The translations under genes were made by a program, and so were the position numbers. The notes beneath the pieces were generated by a model. The model ran no database searches. It saw only the letters and a list, made by a program, of their open reading frames with translations, and was not told where the DNA came from. Shown here piece by piece: positions 27,084 to 40,065 of a DNA stretch of 64,000 nucleotides; within the stretch, counting starts at the first letter, position 1, and the number at the start of each line of letters is the position of its first letter. This DNA is from Manis javanica. Taxonomy: Eukaryota > Chordata > Mammalia > Pholidota > Manidae. The stretch is from positions 64,115,613 through 64,179,612 of the forward strand of contig NC_133172.1 of NCBI RefSeq assembly GCF_040802235.1. Direction: 5' to 3'.

Positions 27084-27442
27084 TGGACCCAAGGAAGACA
27101 ATATCAAGACACATAGTAATTAAAATGGGAAAGATCAAAGATAAAGACAGACTGTTAAAAGCAGCCAGAGACGGAAATAAGTTCACATACAAAGGAAAGC
27201 CCATCAGGCTATCATCAGACTTCTCAGCAGAAACCTTACAGGCCAGAAGAGAGTGGCATGATGTATTTAATGCCGTGAAGCAGAAGGGCCTGGAACCAAG
27301 ATTACTTTATCTGGCAAGATTATCATTTAAATTTGAAGGAGGGATTAAACAATTTCCAGATAAAGCTGAGAGAGTTTATCTCCCACAAACCATCCCTGCA
27401 GTCTATTTTGGAGGGAACTGCTATAGATGGAAGTGTTCCTAG
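27084..27442 (+). pseudogene. L1 ORF1p C-terminal remnant
   Basis: The frame from 27083 encodes GKPIRLSSDFSAETLQARRE followed by W, the hallmark of the conserved C-terminal domain of L1 ORF1p, an RNA-binding chaperone of the L1 particle. The N-terminal coiled coil and most of the RRM are absent because the element is truncated. After about residue 95 the frame departs from the usual ORF1 ending and stops at 27442. There is no promoter or 5' UTR, so expression from the element is unlikely. Confidence 0.85.
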
Positions 27443-27736
27443 GGTTGGATAGCTGTCACCAGAGGTAGTAAAACCAGGGTCGGGAGGGTGGAGCAGCTGA
27501 TTGTGAGGCAAATGCAAAATTAAATTGACTATTCCCAAAGTCAATCAAGGGATAGACAAAAAGTACAGAATTTGATACCTAATATATAAAGAATGAAGGA
27601 GGAAGAAAAAGGAGGAGAAATAGAAAAGAACCTTTAGATTGTGTTTGTAACAGCATACTAAGTGAGTTACGTTAGACTCTTAGATAGTAAGGAAAGTAAT
27701 CTGGAACCTTTGGTAACCACGAATCTAAAGCCTGAA

Positions 27737-30700
27737 ATGGCAATAAGTACATACCTATCGATAATCACCCTAAATGTAAATGGACTGATTGCACCAATCA
27801 AAAGACACAGAGTCACTGAATGGATAAAAAAAACAAGACCCATCTATATGCTGCTTACAAGAGACTCACCTCAAACCCAAAGACATGCACAGACTAAAAG
27901 TCAAGGGATGGAAAAAGATATTTCATGCAAACAACAGGGAGAAAAAAGCAGGGGTTGCAGTACTAGTATCAGACAAAATAGACTTTAAAACAAAGAAAGT
28001 AACAAGAGATAAAGAAGGACATTACATAATGATAAAGGGGTCAATCCAACAAGAGGATATAACCATTATAAATATATATGCACCCAACACAGGAGCACCA
28101 GCATATGTGAAACAAATACTAACTAAAGGAAGAAATAGAATGCAATACATTGATTTCAGGAGACTTCAACACACCATTCACTCCAAAGGACAGATCCACC
28201 AGACAGAAAATAAGTAAGGACACAGAGGCACTGAACAACACACTAGAGCAGATGGACCTAATAGACATCTATAGAACTCTACATCCAAAAGCAACAGGAT
28301 ACACATTCTTCTCAAGTGCACATGGGACATTCTCCAGAATAGATCACATACTAGGCCACAAAAAGAGCCTCAGTAAATTCCAAAAGACTGAAATTCTACC
28401 AACCAACTTTTCAGACCACAAAGGTATAAAACTAGAAATAAATTGTACAAAGAAAGCAAAAAGGCTCACAAACACATGGAGGCTTAACAACACGCTCCTA
28501 AATAGTCAATGGATCAACGACCAAATCAAAATGGAGATCCAGCAATATATGGAAACAAATGACAACAACAACACAAAGCCCCAACTTCTGTGGGACGCAG
28601 CAAAAGCAGTCTTAAGAGGAAAGTATATAGCAATCCAGGCATATTTAAAGAAGGAAGAATAATCCCAAATGAATAGTCCAACATCACAATTATCAAAACT
28701 GGAAAAAGAAGAACAAATGAGGCCTAAAGTCAGCAGAAGGAGGGACATAATAAAGATCAGAGAAGAAATAAACAAAATTGAGAATAAAACCAATGAAACC
28801 AAGAGCTGGTTCTTTGAGAAAATAACCAAAATAGATAAGCCTCTAGCCAGACTTATTAAAAGAAAAAGAGAATCAACACACATCAACAGAATCAGAAACG
28901 AGAAAGGAAACATCATGACGGACCCAACAGAAATACAAATAATTATTAGAGACTACTATGAAAACCTATATGCTAAGAAGCTGGAAAACCTAGAAGAAAT
29001 GGACAACTTCCTAGAAAAACACAACCTTCCAAGACTGACCAAGAAAGAAACACAAAATCTAAACAAACCAATTACCAGCAAAGAAACTGAAGCGATAATC
29101 AAAAAACTACCCAAGAAAAAAAAAACCCCAGGCCAGATGGATTTACCTTGGAATTTTATCAGACATACAGAGAAGACATAATACCCATTCTCCTTAAAGT
29201 TTTCCAAAAAATAGAAGAGGATGGAATACTCCCAAACTCATTCTATGAAGCCAACATCACCCTAATACCAAAACCAGGCAAAGACCCCACCAAAAAAGAA
29301 AATTACAGACCAATATCCCTGATGAACGTAGATGCAAAAATACTCAACGAAATATTAGCAAACCGAATTCAAAAACACCTCAAAAGGATCACACACCATG
29401 ACCAAGTGGGATTCATCCCAGGGATGCAAGGATGGTACAACATCTGAAAATCCATCAACATCATCCACCACATCAACAAAAATAAGGACAAAAACCACAT
29501 GATCATCTCCATAGATGCTGAAAAAGCATTCGACAAAATTCAACATCCATTCATGATAAAAACCTCAACAAAATAGGTATAGAGGGCAGGTACCTCAACA
29601 TAATAAAGGCCATATATGATAAACCCACAGCCAACATCATACTGAACAGTGAAAAGCTGAAGGCTTTTCCTCTGAGATCGGGAACAAGACAGAGATACCC
29701 ACTCTCCCCACTGTTATTCAACATAGTACTGGAGGTAATTAGACAAAACAAAGAAATACAAGGAATCCAAATGGGTAAAGAAGAAGTTAAACTGTCACTA
29801 TTTGCAGATGACATGATATTGTACATAAAAAACCCTAAAGACTCCACTCCAAAACTACTAGAACTGATATCAGACTACAGAAAAGTGGTAGGATACAAAA
29901 TTAACACACAGAAATCTGTGGCTTTCGTATACACTAACAATGAACTAATAGAAAGAGAAATCAGGAAAACAATTCCATTCACAAATGCATGAAAAAGAAT
30001 GAAATACTTAGGAATAAATCTTACCAAGGAAGTGAAAGACCTATACCCTGAAAATTATAAGACACTCTTAAAAGAAATTAAAGAGGACACTAACAAATGG
30101 AAACTCATCCCATGCTCTTGGATAGGAAGAATTAATATAGTCAAAATGGCCATCCTGCCCAAAGCAATATACAGATTTGATGCAATCCCTATCAAATTAC
30201 CAACAACATTCTTCAACAAACTAGAACAAATAGTTTAAAAATTCATATGGAAACACCAAAGACCCCGAATAGCCAAAGCAATCCTGAGAAGGAAGAATAA
30301 AGTGAGGGGGATCTCACTCCCCAACTTCAAGCTCTACTACAAAGCCATAGTAATCAAGACAGTTTGGGACTGGCACAAGAAAAGAGCCACAGACCAGTGG
30401 AACAGAATAGAGACTCCAGACAAAAACCCAAACATATATGGTCAATTAATATATGATAAAGGAGCCATGGACATACAATGGGGAAATGACAGTCTCTTCA
30501 ACAGATGGTGCTGGCAAAACTGGACAGCTGCATGTAAGAGAATGAAATTGGATGATTGTCTAACCCCATACACAAAAGTAAATTCAAAATAGATCAAAGA
30601 CCTGAATGCAAGTCATGAAACCATCAAACTCTTAGAAAAAACCATAGGCAAAAATCTCTTGGACATAAACATTAGCGACTTCTTCACAAACATATCTCCC

Positions 30701-31520
30701 CGGGCAAAGGAAACAAAAGCGAAAATGAACAAGTGGGACTATATCAAGCTAAAAAGCTTCTGTACAGCAAAGGACACCATCAATAAAACAAAAAGGTACC
30801 CTACAGTATGGGAGAACATATTCATAAATGACAGATCTGATAAAGGGTTGATACCTAAAATATATAAAGAGCTCACGCACGTCAACACACAAAAAGTGAA
30901 AAATCCAATTAAAAAATGGGCACAGGAGCTGAACAGACAGTTCTCCAAAGAAGAAATTCAGATGGCCAACAGACACATGAAAAGATGCTCCACATCGCTA
31001 GTCATCAGAGAAATGCAAATTAAAACTACAATGAGATATCACCTCACACCAGTAAGGATCACCACCATTCAAAAGACAAACAACAACAAATGTTGGAGAG
31101 ATTGCAGAGAAAGGGGAACCCTCCTTCACTGCTGGTGGAAATGTAAATTAGTTCAACCATTGTGGAAAGCAGCTCAAAAAGCTCAAAATAGACATACCAT
31201 TTGACCCAGGAATTCCACTTCTAGGAATTTACCCTAAGAATGCAGCAGCCCAGTTTAAAAAAGACAGATGCACCCCTATGTTTATCGCAGCATTATTTAC
31301 AGTAGCCAAGAAACAGAAGCAACCTAAGTGTCCACCAACAGATAAATGGATAAAGAAGATGTGGTACATAAACACAATGGAGTATTATTCAGCCATAAGA
31401 AGAAAACAAATCTTAGCATTTGCAACAACATAGATGGAGCTGGAGGGTATTATGCTGAGTGAAATAAGCCAGGTGGAGAAAAACAAATGCCAAATGATTT
31501 CACTTATCTGTGCAGCATAA
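27737..31520 (+). pseudogene. L1 ORF2p pseudogene (endonuclease, reverse transcriptase, Cys-rich domain)
   Basis: The span is 3784 bases, near the full ORF2 length of about 1,275 codons. It starts ATGGCAATAAGTACA. Endonuclease motifs remain: LNVNG near the start, GDFNTPF near 28160 and FSDHKG near 28408. The reverse transcriptase keeps [21 protein letters not shown] (motif A) and FADD at 29801-29812 (motif C). The Cys-rich end keeps CWRDC followed by HCWWKC. At least four frame changes are seen (near 27850, 28130, 29125 in an A-run, and 29565), plus another near 31180. In-frame stops include those near 28660, 29445, 29990, 30236 and 30590. The copy is dead. Motif order and 3' end show it was once a normal ORF2. 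Confidence 0.9.
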
Positions 31521-31843
31521 GAACAAAGCAAAAACTGAAGGAACAAAACAGCAGCAGACTCACAGAACCCAAGAACGGACTAACAGTTGACAAAGGGAAA
31601 GGGACTGTGAGGATGGAGGGAGGGAGAAGGGGAATAAGGGGCATTACAATTAGCACACATAATGTAGTGAGGAGGGCAGTATAGCATAGAGAAGACAAGT
31701 AGTGACTCTATAGCATCTTACTACGCTGATGGACAGTGACTGTAATGGTGTATGTGGTAGGGACTTGATAATAGGGGGAGTCTAGTAACCACAATGTCGC
31801 TCATGTAATTGTATATTAATGACACCAAAAAAAAAAAACAAAA

Positions 31844-34800
31844 CTTAGAGAACGCCCCCTGAGCCCCACACTGTGGTCCCCTACCCCTCAGACACACAAA
31901 CCCGGAACAGGTGACGAACACCAGGCAAGCCGCTCTTTGCAGCCTCACCAAAACAGGACTCACCACACGGCCTGACAGTCCTGCAGGGCCCACTCTCCAA
32001 AAGCAGCAGCTCACCAATGAGGCCACTACAGAAATACTCAAGGTAGACTTAGTATCCAAATCAGGCCCTCAAGTCACCTGCAACACTGACCACAGCACAG
32101 AAAAGAGGGAAAAGGAACTCACCTCGCCAGTAGTCTGACCACTTTCCCCTAACAACAGGGCCCGGCGCACCAAGCGCTCAGCAGCTGCCAGCAGCCACCA
32201 GGGCAACCGCCCCACCCAGCACTGCAAGGCTTATCTGGTTTTTTAAAAACTATATTCACTCTCACCTGAGCAGTAAACTTGGGATATGAGCACTGTTTCC
32301 CACTTGGCAGGCATAAACCATCACTCACACTGAGGACAGATCTCTGTAAGACGAGGCCCAAGGGCCCACCCAAGACCACCCTCCATCGTCTGGGGTGACT
32401 CACAAAGGCACTCCCAGTCCAACCAGAGCAGTCCGGGCGGGGCACAAAGGCCCGAGGGCACCTTGCAGGGTCCTAAGTCCAAAAGCAGGCTCATCACCCT
32501 TTCTCTGAGAGGATGTTGCTATAGAAGCGACTGTCAGAGCTGCCATGCAAGCACCCCCAGGGCACAGTAGGGGCAGCTAAGGCAGAAAAGCAAGCCAGGA
32601 GCACAGGACACAGGCAAGGAAGTGCATGGGCCTCTCCATGTTCCAGCTCTGTGCAACACCTATACTTTTATTTTTGCATGAAAATGGGGAGAGGGTACCA
32701 ATATTGCTAAGTTGAAAACAATATTTAAGAGATCTGAACAATCACTAAAGGAAGAAATCATCTCAGATTCACACAATAAACCTGCAATGCTAATGAGCAA
32801 ACTTACTGACACTTGAAGAAAAAGAGAAGAAAGTGAGTCAAGACTGCCAGAGAGATGGATGCAGTAACTGGACGACCAGGAGTCACAGACACCACTGGAC
32901 CCTGTCCGCTCTGTGCTGAAGGCTGTGCTGTGCAGCACACACTGTTCTCAGGTATCCACCAGGAGGGTGCAAGTCCTGACTGCGGGCAGATATTAGTTTG
33001 ATTTACTAGGAAGACTGCTATGTAAAGGATGATTAAGTAAAGGCTTACAGAACAATAAACTACTACCAGGGAGGGGAGCAGGAGGCACTGGGAGACAGAG
33101 GACAAAATTCAAGCCACCTGGGGGCAGAGGTCACACAGAACAGAGGAGCCCAGCAGTGAGATGGAGGCAGCTTCCGGGGCTGAGGTCTCCGGGTGAGAGG
33201 GCAAGGCTGGGGGCAAGGGGGAGAAGGAAACCCAGGCAGGAAGCGTAGCGGAGAGGTCCTGGAGGACGGCAGTCTCCTCAAAGGGAAGGACGAGCAGAAC
33301 CAGACCTCCACTTTTAAAATCTCTTTGGCAACTGTATGTGAGTGTCAGGGCCCAGTCAGAGGCCGCTGCAGAAATAAAGGGAAAGAAGACTCAGCAGGGA
33401 GTGACGGTGGGACAGACCTACGTGGACAGGCTGAAAGAGGCTGAAGAGGCAGAGTGAACCGAGGCCTCGGAGACCGCCCCCCACGCCCAGGCTGCAGGAG
33501 CGGGAGTCTGCGAGGCAACAGCTACCTGACAAAACCCTTCCTCCCGCGAAGAACCAATCTGATCGCTGCCTGGAGAGGCAGGCTGGCTCACCTGGCACAG
33601 AGCCCAGCTTCCCACAAGCCCTGCTCAGCCGGCTCACTGACCACACCCTCCTCTCATCCATCCATACCACAAACCCAAGAGGCAGGCAGGGCACCTGAGA
33701 ACAGGAGTCATGGGAGAAACACCATAAGGGAGCAGGGAGCACCAGAAAGAAGCCACCTGAGACTGGCACCTGGATGGCAGACTGACCCTCAGACATTTCC
33801 AGTGACTCCCACTCCAAGGGTCCCTGCCTTCAGGCACCCTCCCCACCAGGATCTAAGACGTGCTCCTAACCAACAGAAAACAATGGGGGTGGGATGGGGA
33901 TGGGATGGGAAAGCTGGGGCGCCGGCACTCCCATGACCACGTCATATTACATGAGAATGACAGCCTGTCTCAGCAGCCTGGAGCCCAAGCTCTCACTGCT
34001 CCCAGGGAAGGAGCCGCAGGAGGCCTCCAGAAGCCAAGGGCAGTCTCCAGGTGAGCGCCAGCACCAAACAAGGACTTCACACGAGGAGGAGATGAATTCT
34101 GCCAACAACCTGAGGAAGTGAAGGTTTCCCACTCCACCCACACCTGAACTGTAACTGAGCCCAGACCCCTAGCCCACAGACACTGGGAGGTAATAAACGT
34201 GTGCTACCCAAAGCTGCCACATCTGTGAGCACATCACGCAGCAGCACACACAGCAGCACACACAGCTCCCACCTGCACTCTGCCACACCACCTCCTGAGG
34301 GGCAGTGACTGTGGCATGCCGCAGCCCAGCAGCCCAGCACCCAGACATAGCATGCTGCACAGGCAGACCAAGCTCTGGGTAAGCGGCTTGTAGTGCCCAG
34401 CAGTTACTGTGCCACAGAACTTGTACAGGCTCACTATGCTGCTTTTCAGGTTGAAGTCTGCCACCACCTCTAGCCAGAACAATGCAGAATACACTACCAT
34501 TCACTGATCCATAGTTCACAAAAAATCTAGTTTAAAATCCGACTTAAATCTTCAAACTCCACGGTGCTGGGAGTCCTGCAGGGAAGAGACCAGGGGTGTC
34601 CCTGCCCTTTCTTCCCGCCACACTGGGGTCGTGAGGTGAGGACCTTAGATAAGGAGTACAAGGAGGGGCTTTCACCACTTAGGACAGACTGTGACACGCC
34701 TTGTTCCAGCAGTGGTCTTACAGATGCTTCTGCCGGCCCTCTGGGAAAGGGTCTGACAGAACAGGCAAAGGTTAGAGGTGGTCAGCACCGGGGCTGCAGA

Positions 34801-36639
34801 CACACATCCAGGTACGAAGGAAAACCTTGACCCCTCAGCCAAGAACAAAAGCCCTGCACTTCAGGTGGAGGGCGAGGAGACCACACAGTTCTAACTACCC
34901 GGCCCCTGCAGCTCTTGTGACCAGACGGGATGAGGAAAGGACACAATCCAGGGACCCCCGCCAAGCGTCATGCTTAGGCTGCTGAGAGCTGTGGCACCTG
35001 GAGAGCTCCATGAGAAAGATCAGGTAACCGAGTACTTGATCAGAACCCTGCCAGGCTGGACCATTTCCACAGGAACCAGAAAGAAAGCAAAGCACCCAGT
35101 TTTATGTGAAAATTATTCTCCCTTACAATGAAATACTGCAGCCAGAAAAGGCATTCTGATAAAGAATTGGGTAGATAACATCAGTAACATTAATACTGAT
35201 TACTTATCATCCATACAAACAATTTTTCCTTAAATTCTTAAATAATTTTATATCATTCACACCAGAATTCTGGAAGTTATTTTATGAGCGCCAAATACTA
35301 CTATCAATAAAGTACATTGGGTCCTCCATTCTTAAATCAGGGAGCAGTGACAAAAGATGTCACAAGAACAAGTCTACACCAAGTGCCAAAATCACAATCA
35401 AATCAAATATCTGTCCTAATATCACAGGAGCAAGAACTGCTCCAGGAATCTGGGGAGAGATAAGGAACAAAAAACAGCTGGGCAAAACAATAATGAAGAC
35501 AGGAATATGCAAATTATGAGAACAAAACAACTCCAGCCAATGCCTTCTCACCTTAAAACACAGCCTCAAATTCAAAAGACCTGGTCTTCACCATCCTGAC
35601 AGCTAAGACTCGTCTCAAACCTTATAAACCCAACACAATCAGGATGGTCGTGCTGCCCTGAAGGGTGGTAACAGAATTCTTAATAGGAAGAATGACAATG
35701 TTTCACATTATTCTCTCTTTTTAGGTTGTTTATAAAATCAATAACATGATTTGCTTTATAATAATAAAATTACTATTTACATGTCAGCATGAGAAGAAAT
35801 ACAGCTAGACCCTGGCCAGACCTGGAGAGGTGCCTGGTCACTGACAGCCCAGGCCTGCCTCTGACCAGCCCAGGCATGTGGGCAGGTCCTGACTCAAGCG
35901 GGCGCGGCTCTCAAACAACAACTACAGACGCTGAGGCTCCGCAGCAGGGACTGGTCTGCCCAAAAGGACTTCCCCCAGATCCCACACCTCACCAGGTGGA
36001 CGGTTCTTCCAGAGAGAGGCTCTGGCAACTCCGTCCTGCCAGCGCAACCAGGACGACTGCCAGGGGTGCACAGGCAGGAGGAGAGACCAGGGCCACCAGC
36101 CCCTCCCCACCCAGTCCTCTCCCCTGACTTAGTATTCCCAGACCCACTTGTGCTTCAAGAAACTCCTTCGTGCTCAGAGAAGACAGTCCAACAGATGCCT
36201 TCCCCTTTCTCCTGACCCACAGAGGGCCTCCAGCCCAGAAAGGTCCACTGGCTTTGCAAGTGGCTGGGCCACACAGCACTCACTACTGGGCCTGCTCTTT
36301 GTCATCCTGAAGGGCTTTCACCTCAGAAAACATGCATAATTACAAATTAAAATCATGACAAACTTAAGTAACCAGCAATTTTTTCAGGGTTATCTAAACA
36401 GAAATAGAGAAATCCCTCTAAAATAAAAATACCCACCAAACACTGGTCCCTCAGTGTGTGAAACCTTTCATTTACTTAGAAAGACTGACCAGTTTGACAC
36501 CTCTCAAAGGTCAGGATTGTACTGCCTTTAACCCAAGGCTACTTCAAAACATGCAGAACACAAATCAGACACAAACGGTCTTTATAGAGGTAAATCAAAA
36601 GCCCTCATCCATCTCTGGTGTGAGCCAGCAAAATTTCAC
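31844..36639. other. Unique intronic sequence
   Basis: I recognise no exon, RNA gene or clear interspersed repeat. A short CAGCAGCACACA tandem (two copies) lies near 34239-34265. Open frames of up to 160 codons around 33.4-33.9 kb overlap on both strands and show no family signal. Confidence 0.5.
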
Positions 36640-36835
36640 TTAAAAGCAATGTGGCAAAATTGAAAATGTAAACACCCCCAAGTTGTTGACCTAGCAACTC
36701 TAGGAGCTTAACCAGTGGGTCATGCTTACACATGTGCACAAGGACCTACTCTGCTACAGAAAAGGCACTGGAAAATAGGGGCACCACCAGGAACAGTGAA
36801 GAGGGTCGTGCAATGTCCACAGTATTAGGGAAAAC
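36640..36835 (+). mobile_element. Possible decayed L1M fragment
   Basis: The runs GTTGACCTAGCAACTCTAGG, then CACATGTGCACAAGGACC, resemble the L1 ORF2 3' region (gacccagcaattcc ... acaaggatg). Similarity is weak. Confidence 0.4.
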
Positions 36836-38519
36836 CATGAGGCAGCTCCAAGAGTGAGTGCCAGGGAGCACGGGAGTACCCGTGCCACCGCTTGACATCA
36901 TTCACACACAGGCACACGCAGGGATGAGCCGCAAAGGCATGTGTGTGGGGGCCAGCTGCCTCAAGCACAGTACTGGAAGGCCGGGACCGGTAGCGGACTT
37001 CCCACGCCAGCCACACCAGGAAAACCACTGTCACAACGGAAAAGGCATGAAGATAAAAGCAAAGCACCCTCAGCTGTGTGCAGATAACCGCCTGCAAAGT
37101 GCTCATCACCAGTGATGTCCACCCACCACAGCACCGCGTGCTTTTCTCACTGAAGCAGGAAACCTCTCTGCTCTCTGCTGTTTGACCTGAAAATTCTAGC
37201 CAACCTCTGTCAAACATTAAGCTTTTTACTGTTCAAGTCACCTGTATATGCCCTGCCGCAGAAGTGGGCCAGAACTAAATGCTCGGACTACACACCCTGT
37301 AAGAGTCCTGAGCTCTGAGCTGGGAAGCACAATCCTAGTGCCTCCGCACTCACCACGAAGCAGAGAGTGAGCAGATGGCCTCCCTCCTCCCAAACCACAT
37401 CCTCTCTTCACCTCCCATGAACCTGGCTCTCTCAGAGGCATCAGAAGAGCTAGGGTACAGACCAGACATGGTTCTGACTTCCGAGTACCTTTGGGCAGAC
37501 CTAGCCCACTGCATCAGAGAACACAAGCATGCACAGACTAGCTTACATACGCACAGACTAGCACACAGTACCCGCTGGCAATGTGTACTAATGGATTTCT
37601 TGAAACTTAGAGCTACTCTAGAATGAAAGGGGGAAAAAATGGGTGGAAGCTATTCCATGAGCATCTACTAATGAAAACAAACAGCTGAAGAAACAAAGTG
37701 AGAAAAAAGTTCTCATCTATCATTACAGGGAAGATTAGCAAGTCAAGTCTACATGTCTGAAACCACACACTAGGGAGTGTATAAGCATCAAGTACAAAGC
37801 ATTTTTCCACTAATTTCGTATTAACATGAGCATGTACAAGGGGTGGGACAGCACAGTGCAGAAAGCACTGGTCAGCCCCCAGGCCCACAGCCTGTCTCCT
37901 CTCCGCCTACTGAGCCTGAAGCAAGAAATAACCCCCGTGCAGAACACAGTCACTGCCACACCTAAGCAAACACTCAACAAACGTTGCCTCACGTCGCTCC
38001 ATATTTAAGTGTTCAAATGTCCCAGAACATTTTTTAAAAGCCATTTTGTTCCCTCCCTCCAAACCAGGATCCAAGCAAGGGTTCATCATTGCATACTGCC
38101 ATTAACACAGACTCAGGTTAAACATCAGGGAAGAATATTTCTGAGGCGATGCTGTGAATCAGTCTTAAGTTTGATCACCTGGCAAAGTGGGGACCACCAG
38201 GTCTTCCCACTATAAAGATACACATGTCCCTCTGCAACCAAGAAGTAATCTGTGAGGTGATCCTTTTCACTGTGTGAATACTCTGAACCAAAAACTTTAC
38301 CCATGAAGGCAAAAATGTCTAATCAACTCTAATCAGGCCTTTCAGTCTAACTTTCAGTTTACAGGAAACACAAGACAGAGAAACAAGTTAAAGAACAACC
38401 AGGAAAAGCCGGACATCTCAGCAAGGAACCGTGAAGACGGAACAAAGGAGGGAGGGCACTTGACATTACAAGACACTGGAGACCACGAGGAGTTAGTCCC
38501 GGGCACACTCCGCGCAGCC
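36836..38519. other. Unique intronic sequence, nothing recognised
   Basis: There is no supported feature. A short repeat of GCACAGACTAGC lies near 37534-37563. Confidence 0.45.
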
Positions 38520-38815
38520 AGAGTCTACGAAGGGCCTGGTGGACGCCAGTACGGGGCAGGATTTTCTGGGTGTGATGCTATGCTGAGGGCACAGGAGACC
38601 GTCGTTCTAAGGCATGTCTGCAATGGTGCAGTGTCGTGAGGATTCTCTCTCACTTCCAAATTGTCAGGCAACGTATACACATGTGGAAAAAGAGCCAACA
38701 TAGCAAAACAGAACAAGGTGGGATCCAGAAGGTAGCACATGACCACTGCATGCTTCCTCCCACTTCTCCATGCTTCTGAAATTTTTCATGTTAAAAAGCT
38801 GGGAGAAATAAGAAC
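38520..38815 (+). mobile_element. Probable L1M 3' end
   Basis: ATGCTTCTGAAATTTTTCAT followed by GTTAAAAAGCTGGGAGAAAT matches the usual end of old L1 3' UTRs. The left boundary is unclear. Confidence 0.55.
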
Positions 38816-39349
38816 ACATCAATTTTTTTGCCCAAGTTTATTGGAACTAACAGGTGCTTACAAAATCAGTTATTTAAAGTCCTCCTTAAATTATGTATCA
38901 CACGACACACAGTCTATTCTGTGAAGCGTGAAGGAGGCCATGTGACTGAGGCACTGGCCTCCGTGTGAGCTCCTCTCGGCGAAGTCTCTATACTCGGTTT
39001 CATTAAATCACAGCGTTCTACTTGCATTCTGAACATTTCACTTTGCTAAATACTATTTCCACTAAAAAAAGTATGGAAGTGTGAAAATAAACTTATGAAA
39101 TAAAAAAAATAAAAAGAAATTGGCTCAACTGAAGCTTTTGTGGACCTGCAGCTTCTTTTAAGTATGCCCACACAATAGTAATAAACAAATACAGTAAAAC
39201 AGTAACTTAAATCTAAATAATGCATATAGGATATTCATTTCACCATTCTGCCTACTGCTCTGTACTTTCTTTTATTTTGTAATAAAAAGTCAAAAACAAA
39301 TGCTCCTTAAAAAAAAAATGTTACTGATGCAGCTGCCATAGAAACAGTG
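38816..39349. other. AT-rich intronic spacer
   Basis: A-rich stretches occur around 39090-39120 and 39300-39320. Nothing else is recognised. Confidence 0.5.
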
Positions 39350-40065
39350 CTTGTCTATTTCACTTAGCATAATGCCTTCAATGTCTATCCCTATGGTCAC
39401 AAACGATTAAGATTGCCTCATTTTTTATGACTGAATAATAGTCCCTCCTCTCTCTCTCCCCCCCTTCTCACACACACACACACACACACCTTCCTTCCTC
39501 ATCCATTCACCCACTGATGGACACATAGGGTTGCTTCCACATCTTAGCTGCTCTAAAAAATGCTGCTGTGAACGTGGGGGTGCAGATCATCTTTTCAAGT
39601 TAGTGTTTTCACTTCCTTTGGATATATTCCCAGAAATGGAATTGCCTGATCATATGGTAGTTCTATTTTTAAGTTTCTGAGGAAGCTCCATACTGTTTTC
39701 CATGGTGGCCGCACCAGTTTACACCCCCAGTAGTGCCCAGTATGCTAGCATTTGTTATTTGTCATTTGAGGACGGTCATTCCAACAAGAATGAAGAAGTG
39801 TCTCATTTGCGTCTCCCTAAAGACTAGTAATGTTGAGCGTCATTTCAGGCACCAGTCTGCTTTTGTATACCTTCTCTGGAGAAGTGTCTATCCAGATAAT
39901 TTTTTTATTTTAACTGGGTTGTGTTTTTGGTGTTGAATTGTAGTTCTTCTTTTATTTTGGATATCAGCCCCTTGTCAAATACATGACTTGCAAATATTCT
40001 TTTCCGATTCCATAGGTTGTTTTTTTTTCACTTTGTTGATGGCTTCCTTAGCAGTGCATGAATTT
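39350..40065 (-). mobile_element. L1 ORF2 3' fragment, minus strand
   Basis: Read on the plus strand it is the reverse of L1: TTTCACTTAGCATAATGCCT, then GCTGCTGTGAACGTGGGGGT, then ATTGCCTGATCATATGGTAG, then ATTTTGGATATCAGCCCCTT. It is the only sizeable L1 here in the sense direction of the inferred ANKRD11 transcript. A microsatellite has grown inside it. Confidence 0.9.
39442..39489. repeat. Pyrimidine tract and (CA)n microsatellite
   Basis: A TC/C-rich run is followed by about ten CA units (39469-39489), lying inside the minus-strand L1. It is likely to vary in length between individuals. Confidence 0.9.

Larger units (their letters stand above)
27084..31843 (+). mobile_element. L1, 4.76 kb, from within ORF1 to the poly(A) tail
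   Basis: This is the longest and best kept element in the window. The order is ORF1 C-terminal part, a spacer of about 300 bases, a near-complete ORF2, a 3' UTR of about 300 bases and an A-run at 31827-31838. It lacks the 5' UTR and most of ORF1, as expected of incomplete reverse transcription. The left flank is an older L1 that does not continue on the right. I found no clear target duplication. Confidence 0.9.

Noticed and set aside
28506-28916. Minus-strand hydrophobic frames across the L1 ORF2
   Set aside because: They are antisense shadows of A-rich L1 coding sequence, which reads as Phe/Leu/Ser-rich peptides on the other strand.
33454-33936. 160-codon plus-strand frame and overlapping 153-codon minus-strand frame
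   Set aside because: The sequence is moderately GC-rich, frames overlap on both strands, and no motif or splice context supports either.
34230-34270. CRISPR-like or structured short tandem repeat
   Set aside because: It is just two copies of CAGCAGCACACA, simple-repeat DNA in a mammalian intron.
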